NCBI RefSeq assembly: GCF_033100795.1
Contig: NZ_JAWLVI010000002.1
Span: 248,001 to 312,000, forward strand
Origin: Pseudothioclava sp033100795
GTDB taxonomy: Bacteria > Pseudomonadota > Alphaproteobacteria > Rhodobacterales > Rhodobacteraceae
Length of the DNA stretch: 64,000 bases
Direction: 5' to 3'
Shown: one piece after another, positions 25,623 to 34,701 of the stretch
Position numbering within the stretch: position 1 is the stretch's first letter
Layout: each line of letters begins with the position of its first letter
Position numbers and translations under genes: made by a program
Notes under the pieces: generated by a model
Databases searched by the model: none
Told to the model about the DNA's origin: nothing
Seen by the model: the letters and a program-made list of their open reading frames with translations, nothing else

Positions 25623-26395
25623 CAGAGGCACTGGCCCAAATTCTTGCGCTTGGAACCCAGAGCCTTCAGCTTTGGTTTGTTGTGCTTCTGCGGGTCGGCT
25701 CGATGATGGCCCTGACGCCGGGTTTCGGAGAGCGAAGTATCCCGACGCAGTTCAGGCTAATCATAGCCTTTGCATTTACGTTGGTTGTAACCCCGGCGGT
25801 TTCCGAGACTCTATCCGCCCGGATCGCCGAGCAAGGACTGTCCGCATGGATTCTTCTGGAAACTCTGATCGGGCTGTCAATGGGGGCCATGCTGCGATTT
25901 TTCGTCATTGCGCTCCAGCTTGCCGGAACTATCGCGGCTCAAGCGACATCGCTGTCGCAGTTATTCGGTGGCACCGGAGGAGAGCCACAGCCAGCAATTG
26001 GCAACCTGCTGATGCTTGGAGCGCTGGCCTTCGCGATGGGGCTGGGGCTGCACGTCCGGTTGGCGGAGTTCTTGATCCAGTCCTATGACGCCATGCCCAT
26101 TGGAACGCTGCCGACACTTGTCATCTTGAAAGACTGGGGGGTCAGCGGGGTATCCCGCGCCTTCTCGCAAGCGTTTGTGCTTGCTGCCCCCTTTGTTATT
26201 GCGGGGCTAATCTACAATGTTGCCCTTGGTGCGATCAACCGTGCGATGCCGCAGCTTATGGTCGCGTTTGTCGGGGCTCCGGCGCTAACCGCTGGCGGGC
26301 TTATCCTGCTTGCGATTTCCGGGCCGATGGCAATTCAGGTCTGGCACGGCGCCTTCCTCGATTTCTTTGCAAACCCGTTCGAGGTCTCACGATGA
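25619..26395 (+). CDS. fliR: flagellar biosynthetic protein FliR
   Basis: FliR, 258 residues, is a polytopic component of the FliPQR export-gate core. Six or so membrane segments are visible. The family segments TPGFGERSIPTQFRLIIAFAF near residue 35 and the QLAGTIAAQATSLSQLFGG region are present. FliP and FliQ are not in this window. The four-base overlaps with flhA and flhB indicate an operon with shared translation. Confidence 0.94.
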   Translation: MTEALAQILALGTQSLQLWFVVLLRVGSMMALTPGFGERSIPTQFRLIIAFAFTLVVTPAVSETLSARIAEQGLSAWILLETLIGLSMGAMLRFFVIALQLAGTIAAQATSLSQLFGGTGGEPQPAIGNLLMLGALAFAMGLGLHVRLAEFLIQSYDAMPIGTLPTLVILKDWGVSGVSRAFSQAFVLAAPFVIAGLIYNVALGAINRAMPQLMVAFVGAPALTAGGLILLAISGPMAIQVWHGAFLDFFANPFEVSR

Positions 26396-27471
26396 GTGAT
26401 ACCGACGACAGCGAAAAGGAATTCGACCCAACCCCGCAAAAGCTTGAACAGGCGCGCAAACGTGGCGAGCTTGTTCGCTCGAACGAAATAACGGTAGCGG
26501 CCACATATACGGGGCTTCTGATTGCCTTTCTTGGAATGTCCGGGTTTTCGATCTCGCGCTTCGGAGGCACGGCGGCGCAGATCATTGAACAGGCGGGGCC
26601 ATTGTCAGAGCAAGTGTTCAAGGGTGGTTCTGCAGTTATCGGGCCGTTACTGGCACGATTTGCCGTGGCTGTCCTGCCATGGCTGCTGGTGCCCGCCGCG
26701 CTGGTTCTGGTGTCTTTGATGGCGCAGCGGGCGATTGTGTTTTCTGGCTCGAAACTTGAACCGAAGCTCAGTCGTATTAACCCGATTGCGAACGCGAAAC
26801 AGAAATTCGGGCGGAGCGGGTTGTTCGAGTTTGTAAAGAGCTTTGTGAAGCTGGCAATAATCTCGGTGTTTCTTGGGACATTCTTGGTCAGGAAATCCGG
26901 TGTTGTTCTGGCGACCCAGCGGCAGGAGGCCGCGCAAGTAATCGCGGCGCTTGGGCAACTTGTTGTTCAGTTTCTCGCGCTTGTCATGCTGGTCGCCGTT
27001 GTTTTCGGCGCCATAGACTATTTGTGGCAGTATTTCGAGTTTATGCGCCGCAACCGCATGACGCGCAAAGAGCTAATGGATGAGATGAAGCAGTCCGAAG
27101 GAGACCCGCATCTCAAGCAGCAACGTCGCCAAAAGGGTATTGAGATCGCGACAAAGCAAATGCTTCAGGATGTGGCGGAAGCGGATGTTGTTATCGTCAA
27201 CCCGACCCATTATGCGGTTGCCCTGAAATGGAGCCGCGCAAGCGGGCGCGCCCCGATCTGCGTTGCGAAAGGTGTTGATGAAATTGCGCGCAGAATTCGC
27301 GAGATCGCAATGGAATCCGGCGTTCCGATTCATTCAGACCCGCCCACCGCCCGCGCTTTGTTCGCCGCAATCGACGTCGGCGATGAAATCAGACCGGAAC
27401 ACTATAAACCGGTTGCCGCCGCGATCCGCTTTGCCGAGAAACTGCGCAAAGCCGCCAAGAAGAGGCTCTAG
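26392..27471 (+). CDS. flhB: flagellar biosynthesis protein FlhB
   Basis: FlhB, 359 residues, is the export-specificity switch. The N-terminal EFDPTPQKLEQARKRGELVRS and four membrane segments lead to the cytoplasmic domain, which holds the autocleavage motif NPTHY (Asn270-Pro271). Cleavage there, triggered through FliK (7.8 kb in this window), switches export from hook to filament proteins. The gene overlaps fliR by four bases, and its stop touches the ATG of the next gene. Confidence 0.96.
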   Translation: MSDTDDSEKEFDPTPQKLEQARKRGELVRSNEITVAATYTGLLIAFLGMSGFSISRFGGTAAQIIEQAGPLSEQVFKGGSAVIGPLLARFAVAVLPWLLVPAALVLVSLMAQRAIVFSGSKLEPKLSRINPIANAKQKFGRSGLFEFVKSFVKLAIISVFLGTFLVRKSGVVLATQRQEAAQVIAALGQLVVQFLALVMLVAVVFGAIDYLWQYFEFMRRNRMTRKELMDEMKQSEGDPHLKQQRRQKGIEIATKQMLQDVAEADVVIVNPTHYAVALKWSRASGRAPICVAKGVDEIARRIREIAMESGVPIHSDPPTARALFAAIDVGDEIRPEHYKPVAAAIRFAEKLRKAAKKRL

Positions 27472-27831
27472 ATGCAGCGCGGACGATCTTTGCAGCGGCT
27501 ACAGGTGATAGCAGATACGAAAAGCGACCTTGCGCTGGCGCGGTTGGCCGAGGTGAACCGTCAGATTTCCACTTTGGAAAGTGAGAAGCAGGAGCTGGAG
27601 CGGCGGTTTTCGCACATTGCCCGTTCGGCGATGACCGCACTGGAGGTTCAGGCGCTTGGCAAATATCGGGACTGGGTGCGCATCCGGTGTGCTAATTTGG
27701 AGAGTGAAACTGCGCGGTTACAAGAAAATGCTGCACAGCTAAAGGAACAGGCGCGGCTCGATTTCGGGAAATCGCAGGCTATAAAAAAGCTGCGGGCGCA
27801 ATCGAGAAACCGGAGTTCGTCGGTGGCTTGA
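27472..27831 (+). CDS. small coiled-coil protein in flagellar operon, FliJ-like
   Basis: A 119-residue, strongly charged protein starting directly after the flhB stop (no gap). It is predicted to be two long helices with heptad character (ALARLAEVNRQISTLESEKQELE and ARLQENAAQLKEQARLDF). This is the layout of FliJ, the coiled-coil stalk of the flagellar export ATPase, and FliJ genes in alphaproteobacteria are short and poorly conserved. No sequence motif proves the name. A general flagellar accessory protein is the safe reading, and its place at the end of flhA-fliR-flhB supports an export-linked role. Confidence 0.6.
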   Translation: MQRGRSLQRLQVIADTKSDLALARLAEVNRQISTLESEKQELERRFSHIARSAMTALEVQALGKYRDWVRIRCANLESETARLQENAAQLKEQARLDFGKSQAIKKLRAQSRNRSSSVA

Positions 27832-28082
27832 ACTTCCGGGCAGACTGACGCTTCGCGCTCAATACGAGGCACAAAATCCCGGCAATCCGCGAGAGAGCAG
27901 ATCAGACGGTCCAGGGCAAATCCGGGCAAGGAACCAATCGGCCCGAGATTTCCGGAACGGATCTGGCAATTCGTCGCTCCACAAACAGGCTTGGACGCCC
28001 ACCTTATTTTCGCCGCATTATGTCAATATATGTGGGCTTTGTTCGCCCGTAAGTGGGTTTTTTGAGTGTTAAGGTAAGCCAA

Positions 28083-28562
28083 ATGCAACGTGTAGTTCAG
28101 CGAAATATCTCGCACCAGATGCCAACCATCGCCAAGCTTTTCGGGGCGGCCGGAATGGCGGTAACCGGGCTTTGTCTGGGGAATCTGGTGCTGCCGGTCT
28201 TGCCCCTCATGCTGCGTGGTGCCGAGGTGCTCCCTGTGGTTGCGGCGAGCTTCGGGTTGTTGATTGGCTGGCGCGTCATGACACCAATGAAAAGCTATGG
28301 CTTTGTGCAGTCGATCGGGGCGGGGCTTCGTGCCGCTGTCTATGTCTGTTTCTGGACGCTGACCTATCTGGGTGCTGCGCAAATGCTGCGCTTGTCGATG
28401 AACCAGCAGTATGACGGGGTGTTCGAGGCGCTGCTCGATATCTTTACGCAGGGGCTCTATTTCTCGGTCGTTTTGGCGCAGCCTCAGGTTTTGGCGACCT
28501 TGCTTGTCGGCGGGGCGCTTTCGGGTATGGTGGCGCGGTGGGGCGCGCGGCGCTGGTCCTGA
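28083..28562 (+). CDS. trgA: TrgA family protein (tellurite-resistance associated membrane protein)
   Basis: A 159-residue small membrane protein with about four hydrophobic segments, matching TrgA of the Rhodobacter sphaeroides tellurite-resistance locus. The family core begins at MPTIAKLF (ATG at 28119). The ATG at 28083 is used because AAGG lies 9 bases before it, but the shorter 147-residue form is a real alternative. It lies immediately before trgB and cysK, exactly as in the R. sphaeroides locus. The biochemical function is unknown. Confidence 0.78.
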   Translation: MQRVVQRNISHQMPTIAKLFGAAGMAVTGLCLGNLVLPVLPLMLRGAEVLPVVAASFGLLIGWRVMTPMKSYGFVQSIGAGLRAAVYVCFWTLTYLGAAQMLRLSMNQQYDGVFEALLDIFTQGLYFSVVLAQPQVLATLLVGGALSGMVARWGARRWS

Positions 28563-28603
28563 TCGGGGAACCTGCCTGCCCGCTCGTGTAAGCGGAGCCA
28601 TTA

Positions 28604-29764
28604 GTGTCTGAATTTTTCTTCTTTTACGGCCCCTTGCGGGATGAAAGCCTGCGCAGGATCGTGATAGGGCGGCCTTCTCATGCGCAGCCTGCACTCCTGC
28701 GGGGGTATTGCGTGACGCATGTGTCGCGGGACGATCCGGGGCCGGATCTTCCGGTTCTGGACGAGGGCAAGGGGGTGGTCGAGGGCGCGCTTGTGCGGCT
28801 GTCCACGCCAGAACGCGACCGCGTCGATTTCTATGAATACGGTCTGTCGGCCGAGCAGGTTGAGGTCGAGGTTGCTGACGAGACTGTTCCGGCGCTTTGT
28901 TACCGGCTTGCCGTTGACGGGGCGCGGTCGGGCGGTCGGAGCTGGTCATTCGATGTATGGACGACCGAGCGCGCGGCCCTGGTGCGTGCCGCGGCAAGCG
29001 ATGTGATGCTTGGCTTCGGGCGCTATGCGGCCAGCGTGATGGCGGCGCGCAGGCCGCTGATCCTTGCGCGTGCCGCGTCCCGTCTGCGGGCAGAGGCCGA
29101 AACGGTGCCAGATACGCTGGACCGGCCGATGACGGCTGCGGATGTCTCGGTGAAATCGCGCGCCTTGGGTTACGCCAATTTCTTCGCAGTCGAGGATTAC
29201 ACGCTTGCGCACAAGACATTCGCCGGCGGTCAGGGTGCCGATCTGGAGCGGGCGGTGTTTATTTCGGCCGATGCGGCCTGCCTGCTGCCTTACGATCCGG
29301 TGCGTGACCGTGTGCTGCTGATCGAGCAATTTCGCCCCGGCCCGATGGCGCGCGGGGATCGCTCGCCGTGGCTGCTGGAGCCGGTTGCGGGGCGTGTCGA
29401 CCCCGATGAAACGCCGGAGCAGGCCGCGCGGCGCGAGGCGGTCGAGGAGGCGGGGCTGTCCGTCGATCGGTTGGTTGCGGCGCCGAATTACTATCCCTCA
29501 CCTGCGGCAAAAGCGGAATTTCTGTATAATTACATCGCGCTCGCCGATCTGCCCGACACCCTGCCGCAAGGAGGAGGTCTGGAGCACGAGGGCGAGGACA
29601 TCCGCTCGCATCTGGTGCCTTTCGCGCAGCTTATGGCGATGGTGGAGAGCGGAGAGGCGCGCAATGGGCCGTTGTGTGTCCTCGCGCTTTGGCTGGAGCG
29701 GTTGCGCCCGAAACTGCGCGCCGAAGCGGGGATTGCCGACACGCGCGGGCCGGTTTCGGCTTGA
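28604..29764 (+). CDS. trgB: TrgB: gamma-glutamylcyclotransferase-like plus NUDIX fusion
   Basis: A 386-residue two-domain protein. Residues 1 to about 120 look like a gamma-glutamylcyclotransferase-like fold (FFYGPLRDESLRRIV start, FYEYGLSAEQVEVEV near 76-90). Residues 190-370 are a NUDIX hydrolase of the ADP-ribose pyrophosphatase type. Its NUDIX box is intact at 263-285 (G-x5-E-x7-RE-x2-EE-x-G-L). NUDIX enzymes split nucleoside diphosphates linked to another group. The name follows the tellurite-resistance locus of Rhodobacter sphaeroides; how this fusion helps against tellurite is not established. It starts with GTG at 28604, with GGAG 7 bases before it. Confidence 0.85.
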   Translation: MSEFFFFYGPLRDESLRRIVIGRPSHAQPALLRGYCVTHVSRDDPGPDLPVLDEGKGVVEGALVRLSTPERDRVDFYEYGLSAEQVEVEVADETVPALCYRLAVDGARSGGRSWSFDVWTTERAALVRAAASDVMLGFGRYAASVMAARRPLILARAASRLRAEAETVPDTLDRPMTAADVSVKSRALGYANFFAVEDYTLAHKTFAGGQGADLERAVFISADAACLLPYDPVRDRVLLIEQFRPGPMARGDRSPWLLEPVAGRVDPDETPEQAARREAVEEAGLSVDRLVAAPNYYPSPAAKAEFLYNYIALADLPDTLPQGGGLEHEGEDIRSHLVPFAQLMAMVESGEARNGPLCVLALWLERLRPKLRAEAGIADTRGPVSA

Positions 29765-29826
29765 GGCGCAGGCACGGGCGTCCTAAGTATTTCAGGAACT
29801 GGACCAAAGTGCAGCAGGAGAACGCA

Positions 29827-30858
29827 ATGCGGATTTGTGAGGATCTGGCTTCGGCAATCGGAAACACGCCGCTTATCAAGCTGCGCAAAGCCTCGGAAAT
29901 GACGGGCTGCACTATTCTTGGTAAGGCCGAGTTCCTGAACCCTGGCCAGTCGGTCAAGGACCGCGCGGCACTTTATATCATCCGCGATGCGATTGCGCGT
30001 GGCACGCTGAAACCGGGTGGCACGATTGTCGAGGGGACCGCGGGGAACACTGGCATCGGGCTGGCGCTGGTCGGTGCCTCGATGGGGTTTCGCACTGTCA
30101 TCGTGATCCCCGACACGCAGAGTCAGGAAAAGAAGGATATGCTGCGTCTGGCGGGGGCAGAGCTGGTCGAGGTTCCGGCTGCACCCTATAAGAACCCCAA
30201 TAATTATGTGCGCTATTCGGGCCGTCTGGCCGAGGAACTAGCCAAAACCGAACCCAACGGCGCGATCTGGGCCAACCAGTTCGACAATGTGGCGAACCGT
30301 CAGGCGCATATCGAAACCACCGGTCCCGAGATATGGGAGCAGACCGGCGGCAAGGTGGACGGATTCATTTGTGCAGTTGGCTCGGGCGGCACTCTTGCCG
30401 GCATTGGCATGGCGCTTCAGCCCAAGGGTGTGAAGGTCGCTTTGGCCGACCCCGATGGCGCGGCGCTTTACAGTTTCTATACCTCGGGCGAGTTCAAGGC
30501 CGAAGGCTCGTCGATCACCGAAGGTATCGGGCAGGGACGGATCACTGCCAACCTTGAGGGCTTCACCCCTGATATGTCCTATCGTGTCTCGGATGCCGAG
30601 GCGCTGCCGGTGGTGTTTGACCTGCTGGCCGAAGAGGGGCTTTGCCTTGGTGGCTCGTCCGGTGTGAACGTCGCGGGTGCTGTGAAAATGGCGCAGGAAA
30701 TGGGGCCGGGACATACGATTGTGACGATGCTGTGCGACTACGGCACGCGCTACCAGACCAAGCTTTTCAACCCCGAGTTCCTGAAATCCAAAGGCCTGCC
30801 GGTGCCGGAATGGCTGGATCAAGCAGGCCGCAAACTGCCGGAGGTTTACGAGGGATGA
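29827..30858 (+). CDS. cysK: cysteine synthase A
   Basis: O-acetylserine sulfhydrylase, 343 residues, is a PLP enzyme that makes cysteine from O-acetylserine and sulfide. The PLP lysine is Lys44 in NPGQSVKDR. The substrate loop EGTAGNTGIGLA and the phosphate-binding GSGGTLAG are intact. AGGAG lies 6 bases before the ATG at 29827. Its place after trgAB fits reports that cysteine metabolism contributes to tellurite tolerance in Rhodobacter. The protein is about 20-30 residues longer than the E. coli form, with a C-terminal extension. The stop overlaps the next gene by four bases. Confidence 0.93.
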   Translation: MRICEDLASAIGNTPLIKLRKASEMTGCTILGKAEFLNPGQSVKDRAALYIIRDAIARGTLKPGGTIVEGTAGNTGIGLALVGASMGFRTVIVIPDTQSQEKKDMLRLAGAELVEVPAAPYKNPNNYVRYSGRLAEELAKTEPNGAIWANQFDNVANRQAHIETTGPEIWEQTGGKVDGFICAVGSGGTLAGIGMALQPKGVKVALADPDGAALYSFYTSGEFKAEGSSITEGIGQGRITANLEGFTPDMSYRVSDAEALPVVFDLLAEEGLCLGGSSGVNVAGAVKMAQEMGPGHTIVTMLCDYGTRYQTKLFNPEFLKSKGLPVPEWLDQAGRKLPEVYEG

Positions 30859-33278
30859 TCCCGCGGCTGATTGCGCGCCTGTTGCTGGTTCTGTCGCTGG
30901 TTCTGCCTGTTTCGGTTTTGGCGCAAGAGACGGCGACCCCGCCTGATTACAAGGCGTGGGAAAGCGTTGCGAGCAACGCCGAGGATCTTCTGGCCAAAGG
31001 CTCGGCGACGAATGATGCCTTGTCGGAACTGCGCATCACGCTGGTTGACTGGCGCACGGTTTTTTCCGAGGCGCAGGCCGCCGAAGACCCGCGTGTGCAG
31101 ACGGTCAAGGCGCAGATCGCGGCGCTTGGCCCTGTGCCGGGAGAAGGCGAGGCCGAAGACCCCGCCATCGCGGAGCGCCGCAAGGAACTGAACGAAACGC
31201 TGGCCAAGCTGCAAGCCCCCGGTATCGCTGCCGGAGAGGCGCTGAGCCGCGCGAATGCCCTGATCTCGGGGATCGACGGCACGCTGCGCACGCGCCAGAC
31301 CGACAAGCTGATGCGGCTTTCGCCTTCGCCCGCCAATCCGGTGAACTGGCCTGCGGCTTTCATGCTTGGCTCGGGGATAGTAAGCGCGGTTTACGCCGAA
31401 CTGACCGCTCAGGTGACGGGGGCGGATGCCTTCCGCGAGCTTAAGGACAATGCGCCGGTGATCGTCGCGCTGGCCTTTGTGGCGCTGGTTCTGATCGCGC
31501 GCGGGCGCCGCTGGATGGAGCAGTTCGAGCAGTTCCTGCTGCGCAAGAGCCAGAACCGCGGGCGCCATGTGCAGGCGACGATCAGTTCGCTGTTGCAGAT
31601 TATTTTGCCATTGATCGGTGTGTTCGCCCTGCTTGGCGCGCTGGAAATGTCGGGGCTGTTGGGGTCAGCGGCGGTCGAGATCGTCGCGATCGCCTCGTCA
31701 GTGGCGTTGATCCTCTTGTCGGCCTTCTGGCTCGGGGGGCGGCTGTTCCCCAAGCAGAATGTCGAGGACGCGCCGCTGGCCCTTCTGGCCGAACGTCGGG
31801 CCGAAGGGCGGTTCCTGACCGTGATGCTGGGCCTGATGCTGGGCTTGCGGTGGGCCGTTGGCGCCCTGATCGAACTGCGCGCCGAGGCTGTCCTTCGCGC
31901 GCAACAGCCCGCTGAGGATGTGGCACATCTGGTGGATGCGGCGATTTCGGTGATCAACTTTCCTCTGATCGCGGTGACGGCGCTTTTGGTGTTCCGTTTG
32001 GGGCAATTGCTGCGTCGCCATCGGAACAACGTGATCGAGGCGGGGCGGGAGCCAGGGGTTCAGGAGCGTTTCGTCGGCCTGGTAGGCACCGCGACGCTTT
32101 TTGCCGCGGTTATCGCGCCGATGCTGGCGCTGATCGGCTATGTGTCGGCGGCGAATGCGCTGATCTGGCCGCTGTTGATGTCTCTGTGGCTGCTGGGGCT
32201 GTTGCTGGTTTTGCAAAAGTTCATGGGCGAGCTTTATGTGCTTGCGATCCGAGGCGATGACAGCGCGCGGGATTCGCTGGTGCCTGTGCTGGCGGGGTTC
32301 TTGCTGGTGCTGGCGGCGCTACCGTTGTTTGCACTGATCTGGGGCGCGCGGGTCGAGGATCTGGTCGAGCTGTGGGGCAAGTTCCGCTCCGGCCTGTCGG
32401 TCGGCGGTGTGCAAATCTCGCCCGGTTCGTTCATCACCTTCGCGGTGGTCTTTGCCGTGGGATATATGGCGACGCGGCTGGTGCAGGGGGCGCTCAAGGG
32501 CTCGGTCCTGCCGAAAACGCGCATCGACAAAGGCGGGCAGAACGCCATCGTGTCGGGCCTTGGCTATATGGGGATTTTCCTTGCGGCCGTAGTCGCGATT
32601 TCGGCGGCGGGGATCGACCTCAGTTCGCTGGCCATCGTCGCGGGTGCCTTGTCGGTTGGTATCGGTTTCGGTCTGCAAACCATCGTGCAGAACTTTGTCT
32701 CGGGCATCATCCTGCTGATCGAACGCCCGATCACCGAGGGCGACTGGATCGAGGTCGGCGGGCAGATGGGGATCGTCAAGGCGATCTCGGTGCGCTCGAC
32801 CCGGATCGAGACTTTCGACCGCTCGGAGGTCATCATTCCCAACGCCGATCTGATCGCGGGACAGGTGACGAACTGGACGCGCGGCAACGTCATGGGGCGG
32901 TTGATTATTCCCGTCGGCGTGGCCTATGGGACGAACACGCGCCGCGTCGAGAAAATCCTTCTGGATATAGCCGAGAACCATCCGCTGGTGATGATGAACC
33001 CCGAACCTTCGGTGCTGTTCATCGGCTTTGGCGCGGATAGCCTGAACTTCGAGATCCGCGTGATCCTGTCGGATGTGAACTTCAAGAACCGCGTTATGAG
33101 CGAAATCAACCACCAGATTTCCGAGCGGTTCACCGAAGAGAATATCGAGATTCCCTTCGCACAGCGCGATGTCTGGCTGCGCAATCCCGAAGCTTTGTCG
33201 GCTCAGAACAAGACAATTCTTGCCGGAGTTGAAGACGAGGAGGGTGCTGACGATAACGGAACGGACGATGATAGTTGA
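30855..33278 (+). CDS. large mechanosensitive channel, DUF3772 plus MscS domain
   Basis: An 807-residue inner-membrane protein of the MscK/MscM-like group. A signal peptide (about residues 1-23) precedes a helical periplasmic domain (DUF3772 type, about 30-150). Next comes a bundle of about ten membrane segments, and then the MscS pore and vestibule. The pore helix is the Ala/Gly-rich SLAIVAGALSVGIGFGLQTIVQNFVSGIILLIERP stretch (in part), followed by the EGDWIEVGGQMGIV and STRIETFDRSEVIIPNADL beta-domain motifs. Such channels release solutes on osmotic downshock. It is coupled to cysK by an ATGA overlap, which is an unexpected partner. Confidence 0.88.
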   Translation: MIPRLIARLLLVLSLVLPVSVLAQETATPPDYKAWESVASNAEDLLAKGSATNDALSELRITLVDWRTVFSEAQAAEDPRVQTVKAQIAALGPVPGEGEAEDPAIAERRKELNETLAKLQAPGIAAGEALSRANALISGIDGTLRTRQTDKLMRLSPSPANPVNWPAAFMLGSGIVSAVYAELTAQVTGADAFRELKDNAPVIVALAFVALVLIARGRRWMEQFEQFLLRKSQNRGRHVQATISSLLQIILPLIGVFALLGALEMSGLLGSAAVEIVAIASSVALILLSAFWLGGRLFPKQNVEDAPLALLAERRAEGRFLTVMLGLMLGLRWAVGALIELRAEAVLRAQQPAEDVAHLVDAAISVINFPLIAVTALLVFRLGQLLRRHRNNVIEAGREPGVQERFVGLVGTATLFAAVIAPMLALIGYVSAANALIWPLLMSLWLLGLLLVLQKFMGELYVLAIRGDDSARDSLVPVLAGFLLVLAALPLFALIWGARVEDLVELWGKFRSGLSVGGVQISPGSFITFAVVFAVGYMATRLVQGALKGSVLPKTRIDKGGQNAIVSGLGYMGIFLAAVVAISAAGIDLSSLAIVAGALSVGIGFGLQTIVQNFVSGIILLIERPITEGDWIEVGGQMGIVKAISVRSTRIETFDRSEVIIPNADLIAGQVTNWTRGNVMGRLIIPVGVAYGTNTRRVEKILLDIAENHPLVMMNPEPSVLFIGFGADSLNFEIRVILSDVNFKNRVMSEINHQISERFTEENIEIPFAQRDVWLRNPEALSAQNKTILAGVEDEEGADDNGTDDDS

Positions 33279-33553
33279 GCGACAAAGGCTCAGCGCTGTC
33301 GCAGAGCGCGCGTCCGCTCCCACAGTGGCGGACAAAAGAACCAGGGTTTGAGTCCATGGCGTCTCGCGCTGATAATTGAATGCAGGCGGTCTTCCTTTGG
33401 GGACAATGGAGGCAGGACTTAACCGGTTTCAACGGAACAGTTTTGGCCAGCACGCACAGGTTCGGGGGCTAAGGGGCAGATCCATGCCAATTCGCGCCCG
33501 GCCACGAGCATGGCGGCTGGCACCTGATCGCCAATACGAAAGGGAGTCTTCAA

Positions 33554-34240
33554 ATGCCTGCGCTGACATTGACCGAGGAATTTACGCGTAAGTCCCGGCT
33601 CGCGGGGGGGCTCTACCTCATCATCATCGCAACCGGTCTTGGCGCCGAATTGGGCCTGCGAGGGCCGTTGATCAACTTTGCTGACGCCGAGGCCACGGCC
33701 GCTGCGATCCTCGCGGCACCCGGCCAATTTCGTCTGGCCATCGCTGCTGACATGGTGATGGCGCTCAGCGATGCGGGGCTTGCAATCGTGCTGTATCTTA
33801 TCTTTCGGATACCAGCGCCGGGCCTTGCACTTTCGGCGATGGTGTTCCGCCTGATCCAAGCTGTGCTGATCGCGGCAAGCCTCCTGGCGCTGATGGCCGC
33901 CTTGCTGGTGCTCCTTCGTGCCGAAAGCCTGTCTGGCGCCCCGGATCTCGCGCTAGTATTTCTGGAGATACATGCGCATGGTTACGATCTTGGGCTTGTG
34001 TTCTTTGGCGTGAATAGCCTGATCATGGGGCTGCTTGTCTGGCGATCGGCCCTCTTCGCAAAGCTGTTTGGCATTGGGCTTGGTGTCGCCGGTCTGGTCT
34101 ATCTGGCCGGCAGCGGCCTGCGATTTTTCGCTCCGGAATGTTCTGCGGTTTTTGCCCCAGCTTACGGGCTGACAATTCTTGCCGAGATGGCATTCTGTCT
34201 TCGTCTGCTCTCTCAGAGAGGACCGCGCACGGTCATTTGA
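33554..34240 (+). CDS. DUF4386 family membrane protein
   Basis: A 228-residue protein with about six hydrophobic segments. The start RKSRLAGGLYLIIIATGLGAE and the later FFGVNSLIMGLLVWRS are typical of DUF4386, a family of unknown function in which most members are predicted integral membrane proteins. GGGAG lies 7 bases before the ATG. It stands alone between the channel gene and the phage-like pair, with about 275 bases of non-coding DNA before it. Confidence 0.78.
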   Translation: MPALTLTEEFTRKSRLAGGLYLIIIATGLGAELGLRGPLINFADAEATAAAILAAPGQFRLAIAADMVMALSDAGLAIVLYLIFRIPAPGLALSAMVFRLIQAVLIAASLLALMAALLVLLRAESLSGAPDLALVFLEIHAHGYDLGLVFFGVNSLIMGLLVWRSALFAKLFGIGLGVAGLVYLAGSGLRFFAPECSAVFAPAYGLTILAEMAFCLRLLSQRGPRTVI

Positions 34241-34371
34241 TAAACGGGCCTCTTCCGGCAATGGAACGTTGCCACAAAGCGCAGGTATCTCAAGGTATCT
34301 TGAATGTTCCGCGGGCATGAACGCGAGATAAGGGACGCGGCCCGAAAGCTGCGCCCCTCACCACAATTTCA

Positions 34372-34689
34372 TCAAAGCCGAACAGCACCCTCAGTGGTTT
34401 CGTAGGGCGGTATCGGAACCGGCCCGTTTTCGGCAGAGATAGCCTGCGGGAACCGGGTTTCTTCAGGCGCATTTACGCTGTGTGGCAGGATCACTGTGAG
34501 GTGTATTTCGCCGTCGATGCGCCGGACTTCACCAGCCAGCCAGTCAGAGGAAAATTCTTCCGCGGGACGTGCGTCGCCTTCGGAAACCCCTGAGAAATCG
34601 ACTATCTGGTCGTTCAGGGCCAGAGCATCACCCTCTCGTGTGATTTCCAGACGCACATCACGACGCGCGGGCGAGAAATATATCTTCAT
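34372..34689 (-). CDS. small phage-associated protein next to DUF2793 gene
   Basis: A 105-residue acidic soluble protein with beta-strand character (VRLEITREGDALALNDQIVDFSG, then DWLAGEVRRIDGEIHLTVILPH). This pattern, ending in a Pro-rich PVPIPPYETTEG tail, looks like a small protein I recognise from prophage tail-fibre modules. It has no assigned function that I know of. It follows the DUF2793 gene after 12 bases on the same strand, so the two are probably co-expressed. A chaperone or structural role for the fibre is only inferred. Confidence 0.6.
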   Translation of the reverse strand: MKIYFSPARRDVRLEITREGDALALNDQIVDFSGVSEGDARPAEEFSSDWLAGEVRRIDGEIHLTVILPHSVNAPEETRFPQAISAENGPVPIPPYETTEGAVRL

Positions 34690-34701
34690 AGCGTGTCCTC
34701 C

